NCBI GenBank assembly: GCA_963702695.1
Contig: CAVPDS010000018.1
Span: 11,091-75,090 of the forward strand
Direction: 5' to 3'
From: VAZQ01 sp963702695
GTDB taxonomy: Bacteria; Pseudomonadota; Alphaproteobacteria; Rhizobiales; Xanthobacteraceae
DNA length: 64,000 bases
Part shown: positions 1 to 8,860 of the stretch, one piece after another
How positions within the stretch are numbered: the stretch's first letter is position 1
Layout: each line of letters begins with the position of its first letter
Made by a program: the position numbers and the translations under genes
Notes under the pieces: model-generated
Seen by the model: only the letters and a program-made list of their open reading frames with translations
Database searches by the model: none
Told to the model about the DNA's origin: nothing

Positions 1-759
1 GTCGGCATCGAAGCTCAGCGCGGTGTCGACCGCGTTCTGCCGCTCGGGCCCGGTCCCCTGGACGATGAGCATGTTGCGGCCGCTGTCGGCGCGCACGGTG
101 CCGGGCTTGGTGGCAAAGCTGTCGAGCAGCTTGATCAGCGTCGCCGCCGAGACGTATTGCAGCGGGATGACGGTGATCCCGAATCCCGGCTGCACCTGGC
201 GGCTGCCGACGCGGTCGACGCCGCCCTGCCCCACCGCTTCCGATGCGGGGATGAGACGATAGCCGCGCTGATCCCCCACCAGCGCGACATTGCTCAGCCG
301 CAAGGCGTTTTCGAGCACGTAGAGCAGGTCGGAGCGCGGGACCGGACGCCCAGACGCCAGCGTGACAGTGCCCTGCACACGCGGATCGATAGTGTAGCCG
401 GCCTGCAGAATGTCGCCGAGGATGACCTTGGCGACCGTGACCACCGGAGCGTTCTCGAAGTTAAGGTCGTAGCCCTCGCCGTTCCCCGGCGATGGCGGCT
501 TCTGCACGCCCTCGATCACCGTGGCGCCGTAATAGTTGGCGCCGCGACTGCCCGGCGGTACGCGGGGCTCGCCCGCCGGCGGCAGCGGGTAGCGTGGCTG
601 CAGGTCGACGGAGCGAACGGAATCCGCGGTGTCGCGCGACTGATCCTGCTGGGAGGTGATGACGTTGCTGCAGGCCGCGAGCGCCACAGCGAGGATGCCG
701 AGCAAGGCAAGGCCCCACCTGTAACGCGCCCAACTTACGCATCGCGGAACGCTGCGCAC
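1..759 (-). CDS. gspD: Type II secretion secretin GspD, N-terminal part
   Basis: Reads leftward off the window, so only about 253 N-terminal residues are present. GspD forms the outer-membrane channel of the T2SS. A basic start is followed by a hydrophobic stretch ending LAACS, a lipobox, so it should be a lipoprotein, as some secretins are. Beyond it come secretin N-domain-like segments (NFENAPVVTVAKVILGDIL, then ITVIPLQYVSAATLIKLLDS). The GTG at 759 gives a signal peptide of ordinary length; in-frame ATGs at 831 and 837 without an intervening stop are alternatives. It is divergent from gspE, the first gene of the rest of the T2SS operon, which supports the call. The pore-forming secretin domain lies outside the window. 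Confidence 0.88.
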   Translation of the reverse strand, partial: MRSVPRCVSWARYRWGLALLGILAVALAACSNVITSQQDQSRDTADSVRSVDLQPRYPLPPAGEPRVPPGSRGANYYGATVIEGVQKPPSPGNGEGYDLNFENAPVVTVAKVILGDILQAGYTIDPRVQGTVTLASGRPVPRSDLLYVLENALRLSNVALVGDQRGYRLIPASEAVGQGGVDRVGSRQVQPGFGITVIPLQYVSAATLIKLLDSFATKPGTVRADSGRNMLIVQGTGPERQNAVDTALSFDAD

Positions 760-888
760 GCGACCCCACTCTGACCCACTCGACGCGCCCACACGGGCGA
801 TTGGAGCCGGAAGCCTATATCCCCAGCGCATTGACATCAATCGATTATTTTTGCAAACTTTGGCCATTCATCCAAGGAGGAACGGTAA

Positions 889-911
889 CTCTCGGAGAGT
901 ATCGCCGAGAG
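889..911 (+). promoter_or_regulatory. Hairpin in gspD-gspE intergenic region
   Basis: A perfect 7-bp inverted repeat (CTCTCGG at 889-895, CCGAGAG at 905-911, 9-nt loop) sits about 20 bases before the gspE start, with an AAGGAGG box just upstream at 874-880. It could be a leader hairpin or operator between the divergent genes. No function is demonstrated and short repeats like this occur by chance. Confidence 0.25.
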
Positions 912-936
912 ATTTCCCTATCCAAGGGCCGTGTCG

Positions 937-2627
937 ATGACTGCAGATATTCCGGGAGATTTCACAAAATACTTGAAGAGCAGGCATTCGATCCGCGGAG
1001 ACTTGGCCTCGCACGCCGGCTCTGCTGAAAATCGTCCCGGCGATCACCTGCTTCGCAACCTCTGGCAAGCGACCGACCTGACCGCCAGCGATTTCGCCGA
1101 CGAGGTTGCCCGCTTCTATCAGTTCCCGCGCATCACTCTTCCCGATCTGTTGGCGGCGAAGCCGCTCGCAGCACGCTTCTCGCGGCGGTTCGTGCGCGAG
1201 ACGATGGTATTTCCCTATGAGGCCGCCGACGGCGGCTTCCGCATTGTCCTGGCCGACCCGACCGACCTGGCGGCAGTGCGCGCCGCCGAGATCGTCCTCG
1301 GCGGACCGGTCGAGGTCGAAGTCGCCTCCTTCGAGGACCTGGCTATCACGCTGCAGCAGCGGCTGGGCGATGACGCGTCGCCGGCGCCGGATGCGGACGA
1401 AGCCACGCTGGCGCCGGACGAGGACATCGAAAGCCTGCGCGATCTCGCCAGCGGCGCCCCGGTCGTGCGCGCGGTCAACGACCTGCTGGAGAAGGCCGTC
1501 GAGCTGCGCGCGACCGATATTCACATCGAGCCGTTCCGCACCGGCCTCGTCGTGCGCATGCGGGTCGACGGCCTGCTGCGGGCGGTGCCGACGCCAAGCG
1601 GGGCGCTGCCGCAGGCGCTGATCTCGCGCATCAAGATTTTGGCCGGCCTCAACATCGCCGAGCGGCGGCTGCCGCAGGACGGCGCCGCCCGCCTGCGCAT
1701 CGCGCGCACTGACATCGACATCCGCGTCGCGACCATGCCGACGCAGCACGGCGAATCCGCCGTGATCCGCCTGCTGCCGCGCGATCGCGGCCTGCTCGAC
1801 ATCGCGCAAGCTCGGCCTCTCCGACGCGCGACGAAGCCACGCTCGAGCGGCTGCTCGATCTGCCGCACGGCATGATCGTCATCACCGGTCCGACCGGCAG
1901 CGGCAAGACCACGACGCTCGCCACCATGCTGTCGATTCTCAATCAGCCCACGCGCAAGATCCTCACCATCGAGGACCCGGTCGAATACGAAATCCACGGC
2001 GTCAACCAATCGCAGGTCAAGCCCGTCGATCGGCCTTACCTTCGCCAACGCGCTGCGCGCCTTCGTGCGCCAGGACCCCGACGTGATCATGGTCGGCGAG
2101 GTCCGCGATCGCCGAGACCGCCAATATCGCGATCCACGCCGCGCTGACCGGCCACCTCGTGCTCACCACGCTGCATACCGAAACCGCCGCGGCGGCGGTG
2201 CCGCGGCTGCTCGATCTCGGCGTGGAGGGATTCCTGCTCAAGTCGACCTTGCGCGCCGTGATCGCACAGCGGCTCGTGCGCATCCTCTGCGACCGCTGCA
2301 AGACGCCGCAAGCGCCTGACCGAGAACGACCTCGCCGCCGACCCGCGCTACGCCGCCCTCGGCCTCAAGCTCGGCGAAATCGTGTATCAGCCGCACGGTT
2401 GCGAGCGTTGCGGCGATACCGGCTATCGCGGCCGCACCGGCGTGTTCGAAATGATCGACATGGTCCAGTCGGTCCGCGAGCTGATCCGATCCGACTCCGA
2501 TTCCGGCACCATCGACCAGGCGGCGATCAAGGCGGGCATGATCACCATGGTCGAGGACGCGGTCGCCAAATGCCGCTCCGGCGTGACCTCGGCGGCCGAG
2601 GTCCTGCGCGTCACGACGGTGAGGTGA
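937..2627 (+). pseudogene. gspE: T2SS ATPase GspE, disrupted by five apparent +1 frameshifts
   Basis: GspE is the cytoplasmic ATPase that powers pseudopilus assembly. The pieces, read across frames, give a full-length protein: N-terminal GspE/MshE-type domain, the EKAVELRATDIHIEP core, Walker A GPTGSGKTTT near 1888, the DPVEYEIHGVNQ block, a Walker B-region PDVIMVGEVRD, LTTLHTETA, and the zinc motif CDRC...CERCGDTGYRGRTG. Each frame change fits one extra base: about 1807, 1826-1829, 2025, 2110 and 2309. Start is ATG 937 (GTG 931 is alternative). It is immediately upstream of gspF (4-bp gap). Either the gene is decayed, which would disable this T2SS unless another ATPase serves it, or the sequence has insertion errors. 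Confidence 0.9.
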
Positions 2628-2631
2628 CGCC

Positions 2632-3846
2632 GTGCCGGGCTTCCGCTATCGGGCTCTGACCCAGGCCGGCGAGATCGTCACCGGCTCGATCTCGGCGCCG
2701 ACCGTGGCCGAGGTCGCCCGCCGGATCGAATATCTCGGCCTGGTCCCGATCGACACCGTCAGCGAGGAAGCAAACGCGGGGCAATCGCGTTGGACCATCA
2801 CGCTGGGACGGCGGGCGCGGGCGGAGGACATCACCGTCTTCACCCTCGACCTGTCCCTGCTGCTGCGCGCCGGCGCCCGCATCGACGACGCGCTTGAATT
2901 GCTCGCCAACGACGTTGACATCGGTCCGTTGCGTCCGGCGATCGCCAAGGTGCACGCGAGCGTGCTGTCTGGCGAAAGCTTCGGTGACGCCATCTCCCAC
3001 CACCCCGCCTTGTTCCCACCGATGTACATCGCGCTCGCGCGGGTCGGGGAAGCCTCCAATACACTCGACCAGATTCTCGAAGTCCTCGCCGACGAACGCG
3101 GGCGCTCGGAGGCGTTGCGCCGCAAGCTCGGCGACGCGCTGCGCTACCCGGCGTTCGTGCTGTTCGCGGCGATGTGCGTGATGCTGTTCTTCCTGCTGTT
3201 CGTGCTGCCACAATTCGCGACGGTTCTGCGTGATTTCGGCGCCAAGCTCGATCCGGTCATCGTCATCTTCATCGGCTTTTCGGATTTCCTGCAGGCGCAT
3301 TTGAAGGTGATCGCCGCCAGTGCGGCTGCCCTCCTGCTGACGATCCTCCTGCTGGCGCGCCAGCCGCGGGTGCGCATGGCTGTCGTTTTGGCAATCGTCC
3401 GCCTACCGCTGATCCGCTCGATGCTGCAATTCCATCGCACGGCTCTGTTCTGCCGCAATCTTGGCGTCCTTTTGTCGAGTGGGGTGGCGTTGCCGACAAC
3501 CTTGCGCATCCTGGCTGATATGATGTCGACCACAAGCGATCCGGCCGTCTGGCGGCGGACGGTCGAGCGGGTGCGGCACGGCGGCAAGCTGTCGGATGCG
3601 ATGGCGGACAGCGCCGTGCTTCCGGCCATGGCGGTACGGATGCTTCGTTTGGGCGAAGAGACCGGAAAGCTCCCGATGCTCGCCAGTCGGGTTGCGGAGT
3701 TTTACGAATCGAAGCTCCAGCGCAGCCTCGATCGCATCGTCGGCATCGCCGGACCGGCGGCGATCATCGCCATCAGCATCGTCGTCGGCGGCTTGATCGT
3801 GTCGATCATGACGTCGCTGCTGTCGGTTACTTCGGTCATCAACTAG
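2632..3846 (+). CDS. gspF: T2SS inner-membrane platform protein GspF
   Basis: Polytopic platform protein that couples the GspE ATPase to pseudopilin assembly. The 404-residue length is normal for the family. Two repeated T2SSF domains are seen (about 70-195 and 270-395), each ending in hydrophobic segments: about 172-194, 225-243 and 370-398. The block AEDITVFTLDLSLLLRAGA and the later FHRTALFCRNLGVLLSSGV are the paired domain starts. It begins at GTG 2632, four bases after the gspE stop, and its stop is directly followed by gspG, so it is in the operon. The reading frame is intact, unlike gspE. Confidence 0.95.
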   Translation: MPGFRYRALTQAGEIVTGSISAPTVAEVARRIEYLGLVPIDTVSEEANAGQSRWTITLGRRARAEDITVFTLDLSLLLRAGARIDDALELLANDVDIGPLRPAIAKVHASVLSGESFGDAISHHPALFPPMYIALARVGEASNTLDQILEVLADERGRSEALRRKLGDALRYPAFVLFAAMCVMLFFLLFVLPQFATVLRDFGAKLDPVIVIFIGFSDFLQAHLKVIAASAAALLLTILLLARQPRVRMAVVLAIVRLPLIRSMLQFHRTALFCRNLGVLLSSGVALPTTLRILADMMSTTSDPAVWRRTVERVRHGGKLSDAMADSAVLPAMAVRMLRLGEETGKLPMLASRVAEFYESKLQRSLDRIVGIAGPAAIIAISIVVGGLIVSIMTSLLSVTSVIN

Positions 3847-4344
3847 ATGAGTGAGCGCGACGTGAATCATTGGATCAATAATCATTGGATCAATCGAATG
3901 AGCTGGAAGCGCCGCCGACGCTCGGCGCGAAGCGGCGAAGCGGGCTTCACGCTGGTCGAGATCCTGGTGGTCATCACCATTATCGGTTTGATCATGGGAC
4001 TGGTCGGTCCACGCGTGGTCAACTACCTCACCGAGTCAAAGGCCAAGGCCGCCAAGATTCAGATCGAGAGCTTCTCGAGCGCACTCGATCTCTTCTATCT
4101 CGATATCGGCCGCTATCCGTCGACCTCGGAAGGTTTGGCCGCGCTGGCGGCACGCCCCGGCAACACGGCATCCTGGAACGGCCCCTATCTCAAGAACGCG
4201 CAGGTTCCAGACGATCCGTGGGGGCATCCCTACCTTTACCGCTCGCCAGGACAGCATGGCGTCTATGACATCGTCTCCTACGGCACGGACGGGCAGGAAG
4301 GTGGAACTGGAACGGCCGCCGATATCACGAGCTGGATACGCTGA
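3847..4344 (+). CDS. gspG: T2SS major pseudopilin GspG
   Basis: Major subunit of the periplasmic pseudopilus. The prepilin peptidase site is G-FTLVE at residues 33-38 (Glu at +5), followed by the hydrophobic helix LVVITIIGLIMGLVGPRVV. The C-terminal half has the typical GspG pattern: DIGRYPSTSEGLAAL, WNGPYLK, DPWGHPYLYRSPG and a final YDIVSYGTDGQEGG calcium-site region. The frame opens at ATG 3847, but residues 8-11 and 12-16 come from a perfect 15-bp tandem duplication (3868-3897), and ATG 3898 just after it would give a shorter, more usual leader. Its 3' end overlaps the start of gspH. Confidence 0.95.
   Translation: MSERDVNHWINNHWINRMSWKRRRRSARSGEAGFTLVEILVVITIIGLIMGLVGPRVVNYLTESKAKAAKIQIESFSSALDLFYLDIGRYPSTSEGLAALAARPGNTASWNGPYLKNAQVPDDPWGHPYLYRSPGQHGVYDIVSYGTDGQEGGTGTAADITSWIR
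3868..3897 (+). repeat. 15-bp tandem duplication at gspG start
   Basis: AATCATTGGATCAAT occurs twice head to tail between the first ATG (3847) and a second in-frame ATG (3898) of gspG. It adds five residues (NHWIN twice) to the predicted leader peptide ahead of the pseudopilin cleavage site. Confidence 0.9.
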
Positions 4345-4801
4345 TCGCGCTCAGGGCGAAGAAGGCTTCACCCTGATCGAGATGGTGTGCGTGCTCGCGA
4401 TCATCGCTGCACTTGCGGCGATCATCCTGCCGGCGCTGCCGCGCGGGACCTCGCGCGCGCGGCTTGAATCCTATGCGATCGACATGGCGACGCTGCTCAA
4501 GACCGATCGCAATGCCGCGATCCGACGCCGCACCGCGATCACCGCCAACGTGAATGCGGCCGAACGCGCGCTGCGCTCAGGCTCGAACACGCGCATCGTG
4601 CGCGTGCCGGACGACGTCAAGTTCGATGCGCTGCTGGCTTCGCGCTGCAATCAACGACCCGCGGGCTCGACCATCCAGTTCTTCGCGTCCGGCATGTCGT
4701 GCGGCGGCGTGATTTCGATCACCCGGCTCGGGGTCGGCTACGAAGTGCGGGTCAACTGGCTAACCGGGGGGGTGGAAGTTGTCCCGGTCAACGCCCTCTG
4801 A
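4256..4801 (+). CDS. gspH: T2SS minor pseudopilin GspH
   Basis: Minor pseudopilin of the T2SS tip complex. It shows the prepilin motif EEGFTLIEM followed by a hydrophobic helix (VCVLAIIAALAAIILPALP), then a variable periplasmic domain with two cysteines (ASRC and GMSC). It overlaps the end of gspG: ATG 4256 gives 181 residues with a leader of about 38 residues, and GTG 4301 would give a shorter leader. I keep the ATG with low certainty about the start. The order G-H-I-J-K is standard for T2SS operons and supports the assignment, because the domain after the helix is poorly conserved. Confidence 0.85.
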   Translation: MASMTSSPTARTGRKVELERPPISRAGYADRAQGEEGFTLIEMVCVLAIIAALAAIILPALPRGTSRARLESYAIDMATLLKTDRNAAIRRRTAITANVNAAERALRSGSNTRIVRVPDDVKFDALLASRCNQRPAGSTIQFFASGMSCGGVISITRLGVGYEVRVNWLTGGVEVVPVNAL

Positions 4802-4836
4802 CGCGCGCCCCGCTGAGACTCGGCATACACTCCCCG

Positions 4837-4950
4837 CCCCTCATCCTGAGGAGCCGTCGAAGACGGCGGCTCGAACGATCCTGCTCCGAGCGCGCCTCCA
4901 GGATGCTTCGAGACGGGCGCCGCGCGCCCTCCTCAGGGTGCGGAACGACC
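4837..4950. repeat. REP-like palindromic element
   Basis: Begins CCCCTCATCCTGAGGAGC and closes with CCTCAGGGTGCGG; the interior has further complementary segments (GAGCCGTCGAAGACGGCGGCTC, and CTTCGAGACGGGCGCCGCGCGCCC). This resembles a short intergenic palindromic element widespread in Bradyrhizobium-type genomes (recalled, not searched). Here it lies between gspH and the pseudopilin motif of gspI, so the long open frame for gspI reads through it. Confidence 0.7.
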
Positions 4951-5363
4951 ATGGCATCGCCCCTTCATGCCCCACGCGCAAGCGCAACGACGCCGGTTTC
5001 ACCTTGATCGAGGTGCTGGTCGCGCTTGCGGTCGTGTCCGTCTCGCTCGCCGCCATCGGATCGCTGATCGCGACCACGATCCGCGGCATCCGTTCGCTCA
5101 ATACGAATTTCGCGCTGGTGGAAACCGCCCGCGCGGTAATGGCCGGATTGCCCGATCGCAAGGATCTCGCGCCGGGCAATTTTTCCGGCGAACTCGCAAA
5201 TCATCGCTGGCGGGTCGATGTCCTGCCGTTCGCTGCCGGCAATCCCGATCCCAACGTGGTGCCCCCGTGGGTGCCGCAGACAGTCATCGTCCGGGTGCAG
5301 TCGCCGAGCGGCAAAATCATCCAGATCAACACGGTGCGGCTGCTGCCGAGGCCGGGATCATGA
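4938..5363 (+). CDS. gspI: T2SS minor pseudopilin GspI
   Basis: Minor pseudopilin. The cleavage motif AGFTLIEVLVALAVVSVSLAAI is clear, followed by a domain with PWVPQTVIVRVQSPSGK typical of GspI. The frame is open back to ATG 4779, but that N-terminus would be made of translated repeat element (4837-4950) and give a leader of more than 70 residues, which is implausible for a prepilin. I prefer GTG 4938, giving a leader of about 20 residues, although it lacks a good ribosome-binding site. The stop overlaps the gspJ ATG (ATGA at 5360-5363), indicating translational coupling. Confidence 0.88.
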   Translation: MRNDHGIAPSCPTRKRNDAGFTLIEVLVALAVVSVSLAAIGSLIATTIRGIRSLNTNFALVETARAVMAGLPDRKDLAPGNFSGELANHRWRVDVLPFAAGNPDPNVVPPWVPQTVIVRVQSPSGKIIQINTVRLLPRPGS

Positions 5364-6130
5364 GCCGGATCTTTGCCAATCCGTTCGTCATTTTGTTCTC
5401 ATCGCGTCATGGCCGCGGCGATCCGCGCGGCGAGGCCGGCTTCACGCTGATCGAAGCCTTGATTTCCACCGCCCTCATGGCCGCCGTCATCGCCGCGATC
5501 GCCACCGTGACGGCGCAATGGCTGCCGAACTGGAACCGCGGCTTCGCCGGGATCCAGCGCAGCGAATTGCTGGCGCTCGGGCTCGAACGGCTCGTGGGCG
5601 ATCTCTCGGCAGCCGAGTTCGTGCCGGCCAACCGCGACACGAAATCGCCGCTGTTTGACGGCGGCCAGCTCGCGGTGACCTTCGTGCGCACCGCCATCGG
5701 ACCCAATGCACGCCCAAGCCTCGATCTCGTCCGCTTCACGGAGATCGGCAGCACGACGGGCCCGGCCTTGGTCCGCACCCACACGCCGTTCGTCCCTCTC
5801 ACCGAAGACGCCCAGCCGAATTTCAGCGACCCCGTCGTGGTGGCGCGCGCGCCTTTCCGGATCACGTTTTCCTACGCCGGGCCGGATCGGGTGTGGCAGG
5901 ACACTTGGCAGAATGCGCCGCAACTGCCGCGAGCGGTCCGCCTGCAGGTGCGCGATGCGTCGACCTCGCGCCTCCTGTCGGTTTCGACCGCCATGCTCCT
6001 GCATGCGGATGTGCCGCCCGCTTGCGTCAAGGCTGAATCGCTCGCGGAGTGTTTCAACCCCAAGCGCGATCAGCCAGACGGTGACAATCCCGCCGCCGCG
6101 GCAGGCAACCAAGCAGGAGGTCGACAGTGA
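5360..6130 (+). CDS. gspJ: T2SS minor pseudopilin GspJ
   Basis: Minor pseudopilin, 256 residues, slightly longer than the classical family members. The prepilin motif EAGFTLIEAL lies at about residues 25-34 with a following hydrophobic helix. The rest is a periplasmic domain with LGLERLVGDLSAAEF and a C-terminal two-cysteine stretch (ACVKAESLAECF). It overlaps gspI by ATGA and gspK by GTGA (6127-6130), so the three are translated as a coupled set. The C-terminal Asp/Pro/Ala/Gly-rich tail looks disordered. Confidence 0.9.
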   Translation: MSRIFANPFVILFSSRHGRGDPRGEAGFTLIEALISTALMAAVIAAIATVTAQWLPNWNRGFAGIQRSELLALGLERLVGDLSAAEFVPANRDTKSPLFDGGQLAVTFVRTAIGPNARPSLDLVRFTEIGSTTGPALVRTHTPFVPLTEDAQPNFSDPVVVARAPFRITFSYAGPDRVWQDTWQNAPQLPRAVRLQVRDASTSRLLSVSTAMLLHADVPPACVKAESLAECFNPKRDQPDGDNPAAAAGNQAGGRQ

Positions 6131-7065
6131 ACGCCGACGCTCCCACCTCCGTGCAGCAGCGGCTGGCAGCCTCCGATGGTTTCATCGTCGTGGCGGCGCT
6201 GTGGATTCTCGCCATGCTGGCGACGCTCGCCGCCATCTATTCGATCTATGTCGTCGATACGGCGACAGCGATGAGCCTCAACGGCGAGCGCCTGCAAGCT
6301 GAAGCGCTCGTCACCGCCGGTCTCGATCTCACCGTCTTGAGAATGGCGTCGACGGCAGGCGAGAGACCTCCGGTAGGCAAGTTCACCTTCCGCCTCGGCG
6401 GCGCGGAGGTCGACGTCGATTTTCGGACCGAAACCGCGCGCATCGATCTCAATCTCGCTCCGAGGGAGTTGCTGGCCGGCATGTTCGCAGCGATCGGGGC
6501 CACCCCTGAACTCGCCAACGAATACGCCAACCGCATCATCGGCTGGCGCAGCAAGGCTGCCGCAGACTCCGGCGCCGATGAAAGCGCAAACTATCGGACC
6601 GCAGGCTTGGCCTACGGTCCGCGGCTCGGCCCCTTCCCCCATCCCGAGGAGCTTTCGCTCGTGCTCGGCTTGCCGCCGGTGATGGTCGAACGCGCGCTGC
6701 CACTGGTCACCACCTACAGTGGTCAGGCCGCGATCAACCCCATCGCTGCGACGCCCGAAGTCCTGGCTGCGCTGCCGGGCATGACGCCCGACCGCCTTTC
6801 CGCCGTCATGGCCCAGCGCGAGATTGCACCAAAAAATACCGATACTTTGTTGGAGATGCTCGGACCGGCCCGCGACCTTGCCGGCGTAACAGCGACCAAG
6901 ACCGATCGCGTGAACGTGCGCGTCACCCTGCCGACCGGGCGACGTCTCGGCGCGGAAGTGGTGATATTCGTATCCGACGCCGGCGACGAGCCTTACGGCA
7001 TCATATCCTGGCACGATGATTTCGACGAAGCGTCCGAAGCACCCGCAAGGCCCGCCGCGCGATGA
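6127..7065 (+). CDS. gspK: T2SS minor pseudopilin GspK
   Basis: Largest minor pseudopilin and tip of the pseudopilus. The leader ends at SDGF (cleavage after Gly18), followed by a hydrophobic helix (VVAALWILAMLATLAAIYSI). The usual Glu at +5 is absent (Ala here), as is normal for GspK. The body has the family's helix-hairpin-helix-like segments: IDLNLAPRELLAGMF, FPHPEELSLVLGLPP and AATPEVLAALPGMTPDRL. Length of 312 residues fits. GTG start overlaps the gspJ stop, and its own stop overlaps the gspL ATG. Confidence 0.93.
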   Translation: MNADAPTSVQQRLAASDGFIVVAALWILAMLATLAAIYSIYVVDTATAMSLNGERLQAEALVTAGLDLTVLRMASTAGERPPVGKFTFRLGGAEVDVDFRTETARIDLNLAPRELLAGMFAAIGATPELANEYANRIIGWRSKAAADSGADESANYRTAGLAYGPRLGPFPHPEELSLVLGLPPVMVERALPLVTTYSGQAAINPIAATPEVLAALPGMTPDRLSAVMAQREIAPKNTDTLLEMLGPARDLAGVTATKTDRVNVRVTLPTGRRLGAEVVIFVSDAGDEPYGIISWHDDFDEASEAPARPAAR

Positions 7066-8123
7066 ACAGCCTCCGACAGATCGCCGAGATCATTTCGCGC
7101 TGGATCGATAGCGTCGCTGCCGCGATCGTGGCCACCATCGGCTGGCTGACCTTCCCGCGCGTGGTACACATCATCGAAGACGAGAAAGGCAATTTGTCGG
7201 TGCGGCCCAGCAAGGGCGCACCAGAACAACTGCCGGTCGCCAACGGGCGGTTCGCCGACACGGTTCCCGAGCGGGTCGCGACCATGCTGCGCGGGTGCCG
7301 CGCCGAGCTGGTGCTGCGCCCCGACCGCTTCCTGTTCCGTCCGCTGGAGCTCCCGGCGCGGGCGTCCGAATTTCTGGATGGCATCGTCCGTTCCCAGATC
7401 GACCGGCTGACCCCCTGGAGCGTCACCGAGGCCGTTTTTGGCTGGAGTAAACCGGTCGAATCGGGTCCTGACCGGATCATGGTCACGGTCGCGGCTACCC
7501 CGCGTCTACAAATCATGGACTACATGCGGTCCCTATCTGGACTTGGCGCCGATTCGATTGCGATATCGACGCCCGGTCCAGGCCACGCCGACGCCGACGC
7601 GCCGACCATCAGAGTGCTCGACGAAAAGACCCGGAACGCCCTCGACGTCGCAAAAATCCGCCGAATCGTCGGCGCCGTGCTGCTCATAAGTCTCCTCGCC
7701 GCCGCAGGCTCGTTCGCCGCCGCCACGGTGATTTCCGGCAACCTCGAAACCGAACAGAACACCCTCATGCGCAAGCTCGCGGAACGCCGCGCTGCGCTCC
7801 GCGGCGGCGGAGAAACCGCCACGACCGCGCTGGGCAAGCTCGAACAGCGCAAGCATGAAACGCCCTCAAGCGCGATCGTGATCGAAGCGCTCTCGCAAAT
7901 CCTGCCCGACCACACCTACGTGACCGAGCTGCGCATCGAAGGCGACAAATTGCGCGTCACCGGCGTGACCAAGGATGCGCCATCGCTGATCCGACTGATC
8001 GAGCAGTCATCGCATTTTGCGAGTGCGACGTTCTTTGCGCCCACCACCCGGCAGCCGTCCGACCCGGGCGAGCGCTTTCACATCGAAGCGAAAATCGAAC
8101 CGGTATTCAAGCCGCGATCATGA
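7062..8123 (+). CDS. gspL: T2SS assembly protein GspL (PilN-like domain)
   Basis: Inner-membrane protein that links the GspE ATPase to GspM. The N-terminal part is cytoplasmic and GspL/PilM-like, with FLFRPLELPARASEFLDGIV and QIDRLTPWS. One transmembrane helix at about residues 205-228 (GAVLLISLLAAAGSFAAATVI) is followed by a PilN-like periplasmic domain (IVIEALSQILPDHTYVTELRIEG). The architecture and position between gspK and gspM identify it. It overlaps gspM by four bases (ATGA at 8120). Confidence 0.88.
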   Translation: MNSLRQIAEIISRWIDSVAAAIVATIGWLTFPRVVHIIEDEKGNLSVRPSKGAPEQLPVANGRFADTVPERVATMLRGCRAELVLRPDRFLFRPLELPARASEFLDGIVRSQIDRLTPWSVTEAVFGWSKPVESGPDRIMVTVAATPRLQIMDYMRSLSGLGADSIAISTPGPGHADADAPTIRVLDEKTRNALDVAKIRRIVGAVLLISLLAAAGSFAAATVISGNLETEQNTLMRKLAERRAALRGGGETATTALGKLEQRKHETPSSAIVIEALSQILPDHTYVTELRIEGDKLRVTGVTKDAPSLIRLIEQSSHFASATFFAPTTRQPSDPGERFHIEAKIEPVFKPRS

Positions 8124-8683
8124 GCAGCGCCACCACAATCGACCGCTTCTTCAAGCGTTATCCGGCGGTTGCCGTCACGCTCTATGTCACGCTGGTGTTG
8201 GCGCTCCTGGCGGCGACTTTTGCGGCGGTGGCCGACGTTCTCGATCACCGTGCTTCCGTGCGCGCCGCCAGCGATCTCCTGGCTCAGTTCGAAGGCCGTC
8301 GCTCGCCGGCGGGCGCAGGCGATTCGAATTCGATCGGCCCCGTTCCCGCAGGCTCGCCCTTCCTTGAAGGCGATACGGTCACCGTGGCGGGCGCCGCGCT
8401 CTTGCAGCGCGTGGCCACGGCGATCACCCGCGTCGGCGGCAACGTGCTTTCATCGCAGGTGGAACTGCAGGGGCCGCAAGCGGCCGAAGGCTACGTCAGT
8501 CTGGTCGCAAGCTGTGAAGTCGAACAGCCGGCGTTGCAGCGATTGGTCTACGACCTCGAAGCGGGAATGCCGTTTCTCTTCATCGAGCAACTTGTGATCC
8601 AAGCCCCGCAAAGCGCCACGCCGGACAGCGGACGGATGCGGGTGCTGATCTCGGTTTCCGGCCAATGGCAGGGCCATAAATGA
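8120..8683 (+). CDS. gspM: T2SS protein GspM, b-type
   Basis: Bitopic inner-membrane protein partnering GspL. One transmembrane helix near residues 16-40 (AVAVTLYVTLVLALLAATFAAVADVL) is followed by a periplasmic ferredoxin-like domain: PFLEGDTVTVAGAALLQRVAT, then VASCEVEQPALQRLVYDLE and FLFIEQLVIQ. This resembles the GspMb form found with PilN-like GspL proteins rather than the enterobacterial GspM. The length of 187 residues fits. The ATGA overlap with gspL shows coupling. Confidence 0.85.
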   Translation: MSSATTIDRFFKRYPAVAVTLYVTLVLALLAATFAAVADVLDHRASVRAASDLLAQFEGRRSPAGAGDSNSIGPVPAGSPFLEGDTVTVAGAALLQRVATAITRVGGNVLSSQVELQGPQAAEGYVSLVASCEVEQPALQRLVYDLEAGMPFLFIEQLVIQAPQSATPDSGRMRVLISVSGQWQGHK

Positions 8684-8860
8684 GCGCGCGGCCGATTGAT
8701 TCAAAAGAAGAATTTCGGCAAGCCCGCCCAGCGAAAATCGTGTATTGTGAAGCCGTGGCCGTGAGCAGTTCGAAGTCCAGGCGCGGGCCGTGTGTCATTT
8801 CCGGCCATTGGAAGTGAGGATCGAGGAGTGAGGATCAACATGAGTTAATCAGTCCTGCGA

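Noticed and set aside
157..774. Long plus-strand open frame opposite gspD
   Set aside because: Antisense to a clear secretin N-terminus; a GC-rich shadow frame without motifs.
868..1809. Minus-strand frame across gspE
   Set aside because: Shadow of gspE; Arg/Asp/Gly-biased residues and no domain.
1800..2320. Programmed frameshifting in gspE
   Set aside because: Five shifts at unrelated sequences without slippery sites; errors or decay are simpler.
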